Source: Pseudomonadota bacterium
GTDB lineage: Bacteria; Desulfobacterota; Syntrophobacteria; Syntrophobacterales; Syntrophobacteraceae
Length of the DNA: 39,362 bases
Reading direction: 5' to 3'
Assembly (NCBI GenBank): GCA_023416335.1
Contig: JAEZHY010000246.1
Coordinates: 1-39,362 of the forward strand
The translations under genes and the position numbers were made by a program. The notes under the pieces are model-generated. The model was not told where the DNA came from. It ran no database searches and saw nothing but the letters and a program-made list of their open reading frames with translations. Below, one piece after another: positions 25,493-34,183 of the stretch; the first letter of the stretch is position 1; the number at the start of each line of letters is the position of its first letter.

Positions 25493-26123
25493 ATACGAGG
25501 CTAACAGGATGCTCGCCGAGGCCGGGATTCCGGTCATCCCGCTAAGTGTGGTGAATTCGCCGGAAGAGGCGTTGAATGCAGCCGCCAGGGTTGGCTTTCC
25601 CGTCGTGGTGAAACTTTCCTCTTCGAAATATACGCACAAGTCTGAAATAGGCGGTGTTCGGGTCAATCTGAAAACCGATGACGATGTCGCAGCCGCATTC
25701 GGGCACATGGATGGGTTGCGGCGGGAACTTGACTCATCGGCACTGATAATACTGGAACCGATGGTTCCGGCCGCGGCGGAGTTGTTTGTCGGTTTTCAGC
25801 GCCATGACCAGTTCGGAGCTGTTATCAGCATCGGGTTGGGAGGGACCCTGCTGGAGCTGACCTCCGATGTGGCGTTTCGCCTGTTGCCCGCAAGAAAGGT
25901 TGATTTTCGCGAAATGCTCGGCGAGCTGAAGTCGTGGGCGAAATTGAAAAAAGGCTTCCGGAATTTCCCGGCGGCCGATGAAGAAGGCGTTGTGAATCTT
26001 CTGGAAAGAGTCTCGGATTTTGTTCTGTCGAGGCCCGATCTGCTCGAACTCGATCTCAATCCGGTCATCCTCCAGGCGGACGGGGCCAGGGCTGTTGACG
26101 CACGGATCGTGCTCGCTCCATGA
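25479..26123 (+). CDS. ADP-forming acyl/acetyl-CoA synthetase, beta (ATP-grasp) subunit
   Basis: A 214-residue ATP-grasp subunit. The motif YTHKSEIGGV with His53 corresponds to the second phosphate-carrying histidine of archaeal ACD beta subunits. VVVKLSS (Lys45) is the nucleotide-binding strand, and LLELDLNPVIL near residue 190 carries the metal-binding acidic residues. The overlap with the alpha gene indicates translational coupling. In many bacteria these two parts are fused; here they are separate, as in archaea and some anaerobes. Confidence 0.9.
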   Translation: MILPEYEANRMLAEAGIPVIPLSVVNSPEEALNAAARVGFPVVVKLSSSKYTHKSEIGGVRVNLKTDDDVAAAFGHMDGLRRELDSSALIILEPMVPAAAELFVGFQRHDQFGAVISIGLGGTLLELTSDVAFRLLPARKVDFREMLGELKSWAKLKKGFRNFPAADEEGVVNLLERVSDFVLSRPDLLELDLNPVILQADGARAVDARIVLAP

Positions 26124-26147
26124 ACCCCGCCGCCGGGGGAGTAACGG

Positions 26148-27521
26148 CTACTTGCCTGCGAGTTTGTTGAAAAGCGCTATTATCGATCGGATTCCACTGA
26201 AGAAGTCTTCCAGGAAAAAACGCTCGTTTGGCGAATGAGCGCCGTCGTCCGGATTTCCCCATCCGAGGAGGAGAATGTTCTCCTGGCCGAGATAGGTCTT
26301 TATGAGATTGACGATGGGAATGGACCCGCCCTCCCTGATGAACACGGGTTTTCTTCCAAACCCCGCCTCGATAGCTTCTTCAGCCGCGCGCATCGCTGCG
26401 GTGTCTCTTGAGACCAATACCGGTTCGGCTCCGTGCAGTTCGGTGACTTTGATCTTCATGCCGCGGGGAGTCTTGGCATTTATGTAGTCCTGGAAAAGGG
26501 CGGTTATTTTGCCGGGCTGCTGGTTTGGTACGAGCCGCATGCTGACCTTTGCCGAGGCTTTCCCCGGGATGATCGTCTTGGCGCCTTCGCCGGAGAATCC
26601 TCCCCAGATCCCGTTGATATCAAGGGTCGGCCTGGCCGACTTGCGTTCAATGACGGTGTATCCCGGCTCTCCGGTTAACTCCGAAACCCCGAGATAATTT
26701 TTGAGTGCGGCTTCGTCGAGCGGCAGAGAGGCCATTTCCCTGCGCTCCCAATCCTGGAGCGGTAGTACGTCGTTATAAAATCCGGGAAGTGCGACCGTAT
26801 CGTCGGGATTTTTCAGGCTGGAAAGGATGTCGACGAGTACCTGTGCCGGATTGTGAACGATGCCTCCGAAGACGCCGGAATGGAGATCGAATTGAGGACC
26901 CTGGACGTCTATCTGAAAGTAGCAGAGGCCGCGCAACCCATAAGTTATAGCCGGGAGACCCCGGGAAAACTGGGATCCGTCCGAGATGGCCACCATATCG
27001 GAAATCAGGTCGTTCCGGTGGTCCTCCAGAAACTTCTTGAAACTCTGACTGCCGATTTCCTCCTCCCCCTCGATCATGAAGATCAGGTTCAGCGGGAGCT
27101 GCTGCCCGGTGCTGAGGAAGGATTCGACGGCCTTGATGTAGGTGAACATCTGGCCTTTGTCGTCCGTTGCGCCTCTGGCATAGATGAAGCCGTCGCGAAT
27201 GTCCGGGTGGAAGGGTGGGGTTTTCCATTCGTCGAGCGGGTCGGGGGGTTGTACGTCATAATGCCCATACACGAGGAGAACGGGGGCCCCGGGCACTTCG
27301 GGCGATCGGGCGAGAACGATGGGGTGACGCTCGGTCTCGTGCAGACGACCGGTGAAACCGAATTTTTTCAGTTGTGCGAGCACCCACTCGGCGGCGGACC
27401 GGACATCCTTCTCGTTCTCGGGAAGAGTGCTCACGCTGGGGATGGCAAGGAATTCTGCCAGTTCCTCGACAAACCTGTCACGGTTGGTTTCGATAAACGA
27501 AGCGATCTTTTCAGGAAGCAT
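26148..27521 (-). CDS. M20-family dipeptidase/metallopeptidase
   Basis: A 457-residue cytoplasmic zinc peptidase of the M20 family (dipeptidase/CNDP-like). Zinc and catalytic motifs are GHYDVQPP (His87, Asp89), ARGATDDKGQ (Asp120), IEGEEEIGS (Glu near 153-154) and the late GGSIPIV and HSPNE segments, which supply the last ligand. A dimerization domain occupies the middle. AGGAG precedes the ATG. It converges on the synthetase beta subunit with a 24-bp gap. Probable role is hydrolysis of short peptides or related amides. Confidence 0.92.
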   Translation of the reverse strand: MLPEKIASFIETNRDRFVEELAEFLAIPSVSTLPENEKDVRSAAEWVLAQLKKFGFTGRLHETERHPIVLARSPEVPGAPVLLVYGHYDVQPPDPLDEWKTPPFHPDIRDGFIYARGATDDKGQMFTYIKAVESFLSTGQQLPLNLIFMIEGEEEIGSQSFKKFLEDHRNDLISDMVAISDGSQFSRGLPAITYGLRGLCYFQIDVQGPQFDLHSGVFGGIVHNPAQVLVDILSSLKNPDDTVALPGFYNDVLPLQDWERREMASLPLDEAALKNYLGVSELTGEPGYTVIERKSARPTLDINGIWGGFSGEGAKTIIPGKASAKVSMRLVPNQQPGKITALFQDYINAKTPRGMKIKVTELHGAEPVLVSRDTAAMRAAEEAIEAGFGRKPVFIREGGSIPIVNLIKTYLGQENILLLGWGNPDDGAHSPNERFFLEDFFSGIRSIIALFNKLAGK

Positions 27522-27824
27522 AGCTTCTCCTGTGTCGGATTATTGTTGGCGAAGACGGTTTTCGCAAACTCATTGGACTTGTTTGGAATAACCGTGAAAA
27601 CGCCGTATCTGCAGGTGCGGTTACCCCCTTCTGAATACGGCAAAAAATCTCTCGAAGCGCTTGCGGGAAGGCTCTCACCTTACTAAACTAGGCTCATGGC
27701 TTGATTATTTCAACTAAATAGGTGTCTTGCGGCTTATGAAATAATTGGCTGATTTCGGTTCTGTCTTGACCGGAAAAGGGTTAAATTAATTAGAAAAACG
27801 GCAGGGGGAAAACGGACTCGCCTG

Positions 27825-28940
27825 ATGGACCGTTACATTAAACTACTATCACGCATCGAAGATATACCCAGGGCGGATTGGAATAATCTGACCTTCCGGT
27901 CCTCACCGATTCTGGACTGGGAATATCTATATTCTCTTGAAAAATCGGGCTGTATTTCCGCGGAGCGTGGATACAAACCTCTCCATATGGTGCTGTACGA
28001 AGGGAACAGACTGGTTGGAGCCGCGCCGTTTTATGAGCGCGACAGGGCGTGGGTGGAATTCGGCGACGGGGGACTTATCGAGTTCCTGACCGAACTGACC
28101 GGACTCCCTTTCAATTCAGGACTGGTCGGCAATATTCCATACACTCCGATACCCGGATATGACTTTGTGCATGCTCCGGACGTCGATCCTGGGGTCGGAT
28201 ACGCGCAGATCCTCGGCAAGATTGACGAGATTTCCGAAGAGCGGGGACTTTCGACATCACGGATATACTTTGTCGCGCCGCACTCGCGGTTGCGGACTGC
28301 TCTTGCCCAGAGCGGCTATGTGGAGCTTTCGACGGGATATCTCGTCTGGTACAACAGGGGATTTGGATCGTTCGACGATTACCTGGGGACCTTCAAATCC
28401 AGTCGCAGGAAGAAGATCAAACACGAATGGCGATCCGTTCATGAAGGGGGAGTCAACCTGGAAATGGTCTTGGGGGAGAATGCGCCCGATGCTTTGTACC
28501 AGGACCTGTACATGCTCTATCGGCATACGTGGACAAAACATATGGGACCCGGAATCCGTCCCTTTCTGAATGAATCCTTCTTCAAACTGCTCGGGGAAAA
28601 CTTCCGGCACCGTACGAGCTTTACGGTGTCCTCGATGAACGGGAAGCGCATCGCAATGGCGCTTTTCTACCGTAAGGGCGATTCCTTGTATGGAAGGTAC
28701 TGGGGGACCTTCCGTGAGGTGCCCTTTCTGCATTTTGCAACCTGTTATTACTTTCCGATCGCTTATGGGATTGAGAATGGAATCAAAATGATAGATCCCG
28801 GCTTCGGAGGTGAGCATAAATTAATCCGGGGTTTCGAGAGCATGCCCGTTTCGCATTTTATAAAGTTCTACGACCAGAAACAGCGCCGGATTGCCTACGC
28901 GGTGCTCGATCAGATGCGGGATCAGTTGTTGCCGAAATGA
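27825..28940 (+). CDS. FemAB/GNAT-like acyltransferase (DUF482, peptidoglycan-type)
   Basis: A 371-residue soluble protein of the GNAT/FemAB-like DUF482 group, often annotated as 'peptidoglycan biosynthesis/recognition'. Diagnostic parts are the N-terminal SSPILDWEYLYSLEKSGC, the basic SSRRKKIKHEWR segment near residue 190, and the C-terminal GFGGEHKLIRGFE. Members are thought to transfer amino-acyl or acyl groups, but no activity is firmly known. The start is the only ATG near family homology; its ribosome-binding site is weak. Confidence 0.82.
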   Translation: MDRYIKLLSRIEDIPRADWNNLTFRSSPILDWEYLYSLEKSGCISAERGYKPLHMVLYEGNRLVGAAPFYERDRAWVEFGDGGLIEFLTELTGLPFNSGLVGNIPYTPIPGYDFVHAPDVDPGVGYAQILGKIDEISEERGLSTSRIYFVAPHSRLRTALAQSGYVELSTGYLVWYNRGFGSFDDYLGTFKSSRRKKIKHEWRSVHEGGVNLEMVLGENAPDALYQDLYMLYRHTWTKHMGPGIRPFLNESFFKLLGENFRHRTSFTVSSMNGKRIAMALFYRKGDSLYGRYWGTFREVPFLHFATCYYFPIAYGIENGIKMIDPGFGGEHKLIRGFESMPVSHFIKFYDQKQRRIAYAVLDQMRDQLLPK

Positions 28941-29175
28941 GTAGCCCTTTGTGCGAGTTACCGCAGTGGAGACCTGTGTTTTGTGAAGTTCTATCCGGCG
29001 ATTATCTGGAATAAGGGTGCGATAACTGGAGAAAAATCCGCTTTTCTTCTTCTCAAAACACTTTAAGTATACAAATCATCATCCCAGTGCTATATCCAAT
29101 CCTGAATGAGATTGTAAGTCATTAAAGGGCAGTTTTCTATTCGGACTCAGGGCGTATATCAATGGAGATTTTGCA

Positions 29176-29736
29176 ATGAAAGGTTTTTGCACTATATTCC
29201 TGGCGGCTGTTCTTCTGTCCTGCCTTCTTTCATCGCAAGCGCATGGAGGCGTCATCTATTCTGGTAGAATTAACCTACCGGGAGGCGAGTTCAGTATAGA
29301 TATCAATCATGATGGTCAGAACGATTTCATTGCTCAATGGCAGAATGCAGAATCAGGCTATGTAATCCAGAAGGTCGCGCAAATGAGGTACATGAGCGAG
29401 CCGTCAGAATCCGGAGGGGCTTTAATCCCTGCACCTTTAACATACGGTACGGTGATCGGGCCTCAGGCCGGGCCCCAACTTCAATGGTATGGCGGCTCAT
29501 GTGCCGATACGTTTCGCGAATCTGGCGTAAGTTTTCGTTATCCCGGCCAATGGCGGACCCTGTATCCGCAAAACCCGTGGTACACAAATGGATATCTTGG
29601 ATTTGAACTGACAGTCGGTTCGGATGTGTTCTATGGGTGGATGCACTTCAGCAGCAACCTGCAGGGTGATATTTGGCTCGTTGGGTACGCTTACGAAAAT
29701 ACTCCGGGGAACGCCTATTCGGGCAGGGGGCGGTGA
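29176..29736 (+). CDS. secreted protein, unknown (PEP-CTERM-associated-like)
   Basis: A 186-residue protein with a signal peptide (residues 1-24, cleavage after AHG or QA). The mature part has GEFSIDINHDGQNDF, a short calcium-binding-like Asp/Asn loop, then beta-rich segments and VFYGWMHFSSNLQGDIWLVGYAYENTPG. That ending is seen in secreted proteins that carry PEP-CTERM tails, but this one has no such tail and stops soon after. GGAG precedes the ATG. It lies alone, 200 bp before another secreted-protein gene. Confidence 0.72.
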   Translation: MKGFCTIFLAAVLLSCLLSSQAHGGVIYSGRINLPGGEFSIDINHDGQNDFIAQWQNAESGYVIQKVAQMRYMSEPSESGGALIPAPLTYGTVIGPQAGPQLQWYGGSCADTFRESGVSFRYPGQWRTLYPQNPWYTNGYLGFELTVGSDVFYGWMHFSSNLQGDIWLVGYAYENTPGNAYSGRGR

Positions 29737-29936
29737 ATCCGGTTTTGCTTCACCTTCCGTGCTGTTGCCGATACAGTTTCTTCTTGAAGATAATAGTTGA
29801 CTCTCACTTTCAGCTCTTATCGTTATGAGCACGACACTACGATGATCTGCAGTGTCCGTTGCTTCCATTTTGACGTGCTTGATTGTATTTGCTTTGGAAA
29901 TTAACGGCAATGTCCTTTTGAATGAGGGGAGAGTTT

Positions 29937-30446
29937 ATGAAAAAGGCAGCCTTATCAGGTGTCATGTTAACGGCTTTCTTCTGCTGGAGCTTTATTGCAG
30001 GGGCCGTCCCGGCATGTGCTGATGACGGCTTTTATGTAATCCCCATAACATCGATGACATTTAAGGGAAACTGGAGCGCAAACGTCACGTATTTCCAACG
30101 CGATGTGGTTTTCTACAATGGGTCGAGCTGGTTCAGCCTTGTTAACTCAAACCATGGGAACGCGCCGAACACCCTGTCTGCCGCATGGACGCTGCTGGCG
30201 CAGAAAGGAGACCCCGGCCCTGCAGTTCATACGAGTGCGGTCTGCAATGATGCTGTCGGCAATCCCTCGGCCCCGTTCATAGGAAGCGATGGACTTTGTT
30301 CGTGCGGCAGCGGCAGGACCGTCAGCAATGTGACCACCAAGAGTTCATGCACCGCCACCGCCGATACCGGAACTTGCATCGGACATGGCGCTCCGAAGGG
30401 GTCTTCTGACTTCTGGTCTGGATCATGTTGCGTGTGCGCGCCCTAA
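29937..30446 (+). CDS. secreted protein with carbohydrate-binding-like module and Cys-rich C-terminus
   Basis: A 169-residue exported protein with a signal peptide of about 28 residues (cleavage after ACA). Residues about 39-90 form a module like chitin-binding CBM5/12 repeats (GNWSANVTYFQRDVV, GSSWFSL, then W-LLAQKGDPG). After a short collagen-like GDPGP stretch, the last 65 residues hold nine Cys, suggesting a disulphide-bonded domain. The ATG at 29937 follows GGGGAGAG; an ATG at 29922 is less likely. Binding to a polysaccharide outside the cell is inferred. Confidence 0.7.
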   Translation: MKKAALSGVMLTAFFCWSFIAGAVPACADDGFYVIPITSMTFKGNWSANVTYFQRDVVFYNGSSWFSLVNSNHGNAPNTLSAAWTLLAQKGDPGPAVHTSAVCNDAVGNPSAPFIGSDGLCSCGSGRTVSNVTTKSSCTATADTGTCIGHGAPKGSSDFWSGSCCVCAP

Positions 30447-30500
30447 GGAAGCCATTAACCGGCATACTTTCAGGGCTGCAGGGAGAGTTGTGGAATAAGA

Positions 30501-31022
30501 TCAGGTTCGATCTTTCATGGCGATTCGAGTAAATATTGCCCCACTTCTGAGAAGATAAAACCCCAGTAGAACACCAACTGAACTGGACAGCATCGCACCA
30601 TAATCGATAAGGCTATCCCTGGTGAACCTGTAAATACTCGGAGCGTTCTTATTGGCAACAAAGGTGCCGATCGATCTGATAAAATCCGGCAGATGCATAA
30701 TGATTAGGTACAATCCGAATACTTTAAATGCCAAGGGGAACAAGTCCTGGTACGAGAAATCATGGTCATGACTTTCGTCCGGAAAGGCAAAATCACATAA
30801 TGCTCTGCCGCCCCACAACAGGTATATTCCGAAGAAAATATAGAATATCGGAACCAGTGAAAGCGAAAGATAGACTGGAAACATCACCGTAAACAGTTCG
30901 GTTTTGAATTTGGTCTGCATGAAGAATGGACTGAGGGCGTTAAATATGTGAGGGAAACTTAAAAGTAGAGAGTAAACGCCCAGCAACTTGCATCCAACGA
31001 GGAAGTAATCCCGAGATTTCAT
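30501..31022 (-). CDS. four-helix membrane protein with internal duplication
   Basis: A 173-residue integral membrane protein with four hydrophobic segments. Residues 4-27 and 92-115 align without gaps (shared D, F, K, G, Y, P), and residues 63-83 and 152-172 align as well (shared GxYLLxxG). Thus each half is about 82 residues with two membrane helices. A GGAGG ribosome-binding site precedes the ATG. No known family is recognised. Confidence 0.72.
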   Translation of the reverse strand: MKSRDYFLVGCKLLGVYSLLLSFPHIFNALSPFFMQTKFKTELFTVMFPVYLSLSLVPIFYIFFGIYLLWGGRALCDFAFPDESHDHDFSYQDLFPLAFKVFGLYLIIMHLPDFIRSIGTFVANKNAPSIYRFTRDSLIDYGAMLSSSVGVLLGFYLLRSGAIFTRIAMKDRT

Positions 31023-31214
31023 TCAGCCTCCGATCATTTTAGAAATCACTTTCTTACTCAGACGGCTTGAGAGTGTTGCAAGGATCTGTTTTCCATGTAA
31101 AACGGAATTCATGGTACTGCAATACGCATTGAAAATGATAGGATTTGGGGAGGCAATTAACTATCGCGATTCAGGCGATTTTTGAGTGGAACGCACTCGG
31201 AAGGTGGAACCCAC

Positions 31215-31260
31215 AAAAAAAAGAGAGAGCCAAGGAAGGAGGGGGGAACCTCAGCTCTCT
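31215..31260 (-). terminator. minus-strand terminator
   Basis: On the minus strand, AGAGAGC and GCTCTCTC pair over a 23-nt loop with partial inner pairing, followed by TTTTTTTT. It lies 245 bp downstream of the minus-strand gene ending at 31505. Confidence 0.6.
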
Positions 31261-31325
31261 CCGGAGGAGGAAAGATTTTCTTTCCGTCCTAATAATAACC
31301 TAACGGTTAAACTGTTTTAAGTCGT

Positions 31326-31358
31326 CTAACTGAAATTTTTTTAAAAAATTTCAGTTAG
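31326..31358. repeat. perfect 33-nt AT-rich palindrome
   Basis: Arms CTAACTGAAATTTTTT (31326-31341) and its exact reverse complement (31343-31358) surround a single T. It lies in non-coding DNA between two minus-strand genes. It may be a transcription stop, a protein-binding site or a fragment of a mobile repeat. Confidence 0.85.
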
Positions 31359-31504
31359 TTCCTCGCTTTTCAGCAATCGTGAGCGCACCATATCCACCCC
31401 ACTTTCTGCATGGAACTCAGCGATACGCCTGCCCCTGGCTGAAGAGCAGGAAAGCACGGGGCAAAGCGAAGGCTGATTGCGAAAAAGGTGGTGTGCCGGA
31501 CCGG

Positions 31505-32038
31505 CTATCTTCCAGCGGATGGGGGAAAGGTATTGCTCGCGGTATTCTTAGCATTGCTGCCGGCTGTTCCGGACTGCGATGCAGCCGTCCCGAATCCCGG
31601 TCCGATGCCTGCACCGCTCATGGGTCCCGGAACGAAAATGACGGGCATTTGTGTTCCTGCAACATAGATCCGGGCGGCATCATTCCCCAGAGGAGTTCCA
31701 ATTGCCGGTTTGGCTCTTTTGCCGTGATCGGCGGGGACCGGCGGAATCTCGAGTTGCTTGTCTCGCGCTTCCTGCATCAGCATGCCGTGCATCTGGAGCC
31801 TGTAGGAAGACAACTGGTCCTCGGGCATACCTTTCATCTTATCCTGGTATCTGTTCCACTGGTTTTTCGATAGAAGTCGAGAAGCCATGCCGGGGGCCAG
31901 GTAAAAGCTCTCTTCGGCCTGACGCGCCCACTGCTCGGTTTTATCGGCTCCCTTCTTAACGGCTGCGACAGAAGATCCGGCAAATAGAAAGACCCCAGCC
32001 ACCAAGAGCGCAAACCACACCATAGAGTTCTTTTTCAT
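31505..32038 (-). CDS. secreted protein, unknown
   Basis: A 177-residue exported protein with a signal peptide (residues 1-26, cleavage after VAA). The next 70 residues look helical and are rich in Gln, Met and charged residues (EQWARQAEESFYLAPGMASRL, then NRYQDKMKGMPEDQLSSYRL). The C-terminal 50 residues are Gly/Ala/Ser/Pro-rich and probably unstructured. AGGAG precedes the ATG. It is not assignable to a family. Confidence 0.72.
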   Translation of the reverse strand: MKKNSMVWFALLVAGVFLFAGSSVAAVKKGADKTEQWARQAEESFYLAPGMASRLLSKNQWNRYQDKMKGMPEDQLSSYRLQMHGMLMQEARDKQLEIPPVPADHGKRAKPAIGTPLGNDAARIYVAGTQMPVIFVPGPMSGAGIGPGFGTAASQSGTAGSNAKNTASNTFPPSAGR

Positions 32039-32387
32039 ATCTTCTCCTGATTCTGAAAATCATATAAATTTCTTCGATCGGAAATCTTGGAGTGTTGACC
32101 GCAGGATCGATCAACTCGCTATCTAAAAGGAAAGTAAGAGTGGGGGGAATGCTGTCAAGAATTGTTCTCATCCGGATGAGGGTGGCCACGGCAAGTGAAT
32201 ATTCAATGAGAACATTGACTCTGGTGCTCGAAAATGAGGGCGCGTTGTTGCAAATTTGGCATCAACACATAAATTACGACAAGAACCTCTTCTCGGACCA
32301 GGGCCTTCGCATGATGACGGCAGGGCGCAATCTCCGTCTGCCCCTGTTTTTCCCGGTTTATCTCTTTCTCAAAAACAGGATTTCGCG
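32039..32387. other. 349-bp divergent intergenic region
   Basis: It lies between two divergent genes. A plus-strand frame (GTG at 32092, ATG at 32149) runs to a stop that overlaps the hydrolase start as ATGA, but it has a poor ribosome-binding site and no recognisable content. I see no clear promoter. Confidence 0.45.
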
Positions 32388-33251
32388 ATGAATCCAAAAT
32401 TACGCTACATAGGGTATTTAGGAGCAATGGCGGCAATCGCCTACATCGCGCTCCTGGCCGTGTTGTACATGCTTCAGGACAGATTCATCTATTTCCCGTC
32501 CAAAACTCTCGGTTCCACCCCACACGACTCCGGGCTGAGATACGAGGCTATAACTTTCAAATCGGTCGATGGGGTTGACCTCTCGGGATGGTTCATACCC
32601 GGAAATGAACAGAGTGCAGTCATACTTTTCTGTCACGGCAATTCCGGCAACATATCCCACCGACTCGGGATAGTGAAGCTGTATAACCGTCTGCAGCTGA
32701 GTACATTCATCTTTGATTACAGGGGGTACGGAAACAGCGACGGGACCCCGTCTGAGGAGGGAACTTACCTGGACGCGGAGGCGGCCTGGAACTACCTGGT
32801 GAATAAACGGAAAATCTCTCCCGGCAGAATAGTAATTGTTGGTGAATCGCTGGGCGGAGCGGTTGCGGCTCGGCTTGCTTCCAGGCACGAGCCGGGTGCT
32901 CTGGTACTCGAATCGGCGTTCACATCTCTGCCGGAAGTTGCCTCGGATCTCTACCCTTATCTTCCCGTCAGGATGCTGCTGCGGTTCAAATACGCGGCCT
33001 GCGACTACGTCGAGGAAGTGAAATGCCCCGTGCTGGTCGTTCATAGCTGCGACGACGAGGTCGTTCCGTACCATGAGGGCTGTCGACTTTATGAAATGAT
33101 TTCAGGGCAGAAAGAATTCCTGGAACTGCGGGGAGGCCACAACAGCGGAAAATTGACCTCTGGGGAATCGTACACGAAAGGGATCAGGGATTTCATTTCC
33201 CGGTACATAAAGGTGAGCAGCTCGACTGCATCTGCGCTGCTGCAGGATTGA
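32388..33251 (+). CDS. membrane-anchored alpha/beta hydrolase (BEM46-like)
   Basis: A 287-residue serine hydrolase with an N-terminal membrane anchor (about residues 8-30). The triad is complete: Ser154 in VGESLGG, Asp223 in CDDEVVP and His251 in GGHN. The oxyanion region is FCHGNSGN. This matches the BEM46/ABHD13-like group, whose substrates are mostly unknown. The frame is open to 32256, but the ATG at 32388 gives the hydrophobic anchor start and follows CAGGA. Confidence 0.88.
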   Translation: MNPKLRYIGYLGAMAAIAYIALLAVLYMLQDRFIYFPSKTLGSTPHDSGLRYEAITFKSVDGVDLSGWFIPGNEQSAVILFCHGNSGNISHRLGIVKLYNRLQLSTFIFDYRGYGNSDGTPSEEGTYLDAEAAWNYLVNKRKISPGRIVIVGESLGGAVAARLASRHEPGALVLESAFTSLPEVASDLYPYLPVRMLLRFKYAACDYVEEVKCPVLVVHSCDDEVVPYHEGCRLYEMISGQKEFLELRGGHNSGKLTSGESYTKGIRDFISRYIKVSSSTASALLQD

Positions 33252-33316
33252 ATCCGGTCCTGCTCTGCCTCCGGGCTCATGGCCACGAGTCGGATAAAAT
33301 GATGAGATCGGGATAA

Positions 33317-34171
33317 TCAAAATGTGTAGAAACTGAAGCAGCGCTCACGCAAACGCGACACCAGTGCGGGGTCGGCGTGGAAATGGACGTCCGGAGGGCG
33401 GGGAAGGGCCAGCTTCTGCCCACTGAAAGGGGTTTCGTCCAGCTTCATATTGTATGCAAGAACCATCAAAGTCTCCAGGTTCACCGTGTCGGCAATGTTG
33501 TAAGCCAGGAGGGTCTCCAGCGCATTGGGATTGCGGCTCTTGCGGTATTCTTCCCAGAGAAGAACCGCGAAGAATCCGTCAACACCGTCCAGTTCCTCTC
33601 TATCGATCCCAAGCTTCTTTTCGCATCCCTTCAAGCCTCCGCGGTAGCCCAGGCTGCTTAGCAGGAATCTCAAATCGATGTGAACCTGCTCGAGTTCGAT
33701 GCCGAAATATCCCCGGATGAAAGGCAGATCGAAACAGCTCCCGTTGTAGGTGACCAGGACCTTATACTTGCGCAGGTCTTCGGGAAGGCGTTCCATGTTT
33801 TGACCATGGACATAATGAAATACATTTTCTCCGTCGTATAAGGCGACTGTCGTAATGTAGTCGTCCGGGCCGCCAAGCCCTGTCGTCTCGATGTCCAGAT
33901 AGGCGACATGTTTTCTGAATTCGGGGAAAAGCCGCCAGTATTGCTGTGTCGGGAGAGAATTTGCGAAGAAAGCAGGATCGCAGGCGAGCAGTCGGCAGTG
34001 ACAGTTCTCGAGTTGAGTCTTGAGTTGCTCGTACTTCTTCCTGCCAAATGGGGAAAGCCTGCAGCCGGTTTCGTCGCAAAAGATTTCCCAGGATTGAATT
34101 CCCATTTCCCACAAAGACCTTTCGGTTTTGAATCCAATTCCGGGCAGGTGAACAAATGTATTCTTCAGCAT
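33317..34171 (-). CDS. RNase H-like (DEDD) exonuclease-fold protein, YprB-like
   Basis: A 284-residue protein. Residues 8-30 look like a helix-hairpin-helix (LPGIGFKTERSLWEMGI). The C-terminal part is a DnaQ/RNase H-like exonuclease domain with acidic residues in DIETTG (Asp93, Glu95), GSCFDLP (Asp148) and YNIADT (Asp228). These fit the DEDD arrangement of 3'-5' exonucleases and YprB-like proteins. It starts 12 bp after the preceding minus-strand gene, so the two are co-transcribed. Nucleic-acid substrate unknown. Confidence 0.83.
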   Translation of the reverse strand: MLKNTFVHLPGIGFKTERSLWEMGIQSWEIFCDETGCRLSPFGRKKYEQLKTQLENCHCRLLACDPAFFANSLPTQQYWRLFPEFRKHVAYLDIETTGLGGPDDYITTVALYDGENVFHYVHGQNMERLPEDLRKYKVLVTYNGSCFDLPFIRGYFGIELEQVHIDLRFLLSSLGYRGGLKGCEKKLGIDREELDGVDGFFAVLLWEEYRKSRNPNALETLLAYNIADTVNLETLMVLAYNMKLDETPFSGQKLALPRPPDVHFHADPALVSRLRERCFSFYTF

Positions 34172-34183
34172 AGGGGCGGCTTT

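Larger units (their letters stand above)
31023..31504. other. 482-bp region with a terminator and a perfect palindrome, no gene
   Basis: It contains the promoter region of the four-helix protein, a minus-strand terminator (31215-31260), a 33-nt palindrome (31326-31358) and the 3' flank of the secreted-protein gene that ends at 31505. I see no coding frame with a credible start. Confidence 0.55.

Noticed and set aside
26126..26140. CCCC/GGGG hairpin between the synthetase beta and M20 genes
   Set aside because: The stem is very short and no T-run follows on either strand.
31379..31873. Plus-strand frame of 164 codons
   Set aside because: It is antisense to the secreted-protein gene at 31505-32038, which has a signal peptide and AGGAG site.
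32092..32391. Plus-strand frame whose stop overlaps the hydrolase start as ATGA
   Set aside because: Starts (GTG 32092, ATG 32149) have poor ribosome-binding sites and the translation has no family resemblance; the overlap can arise by chance.
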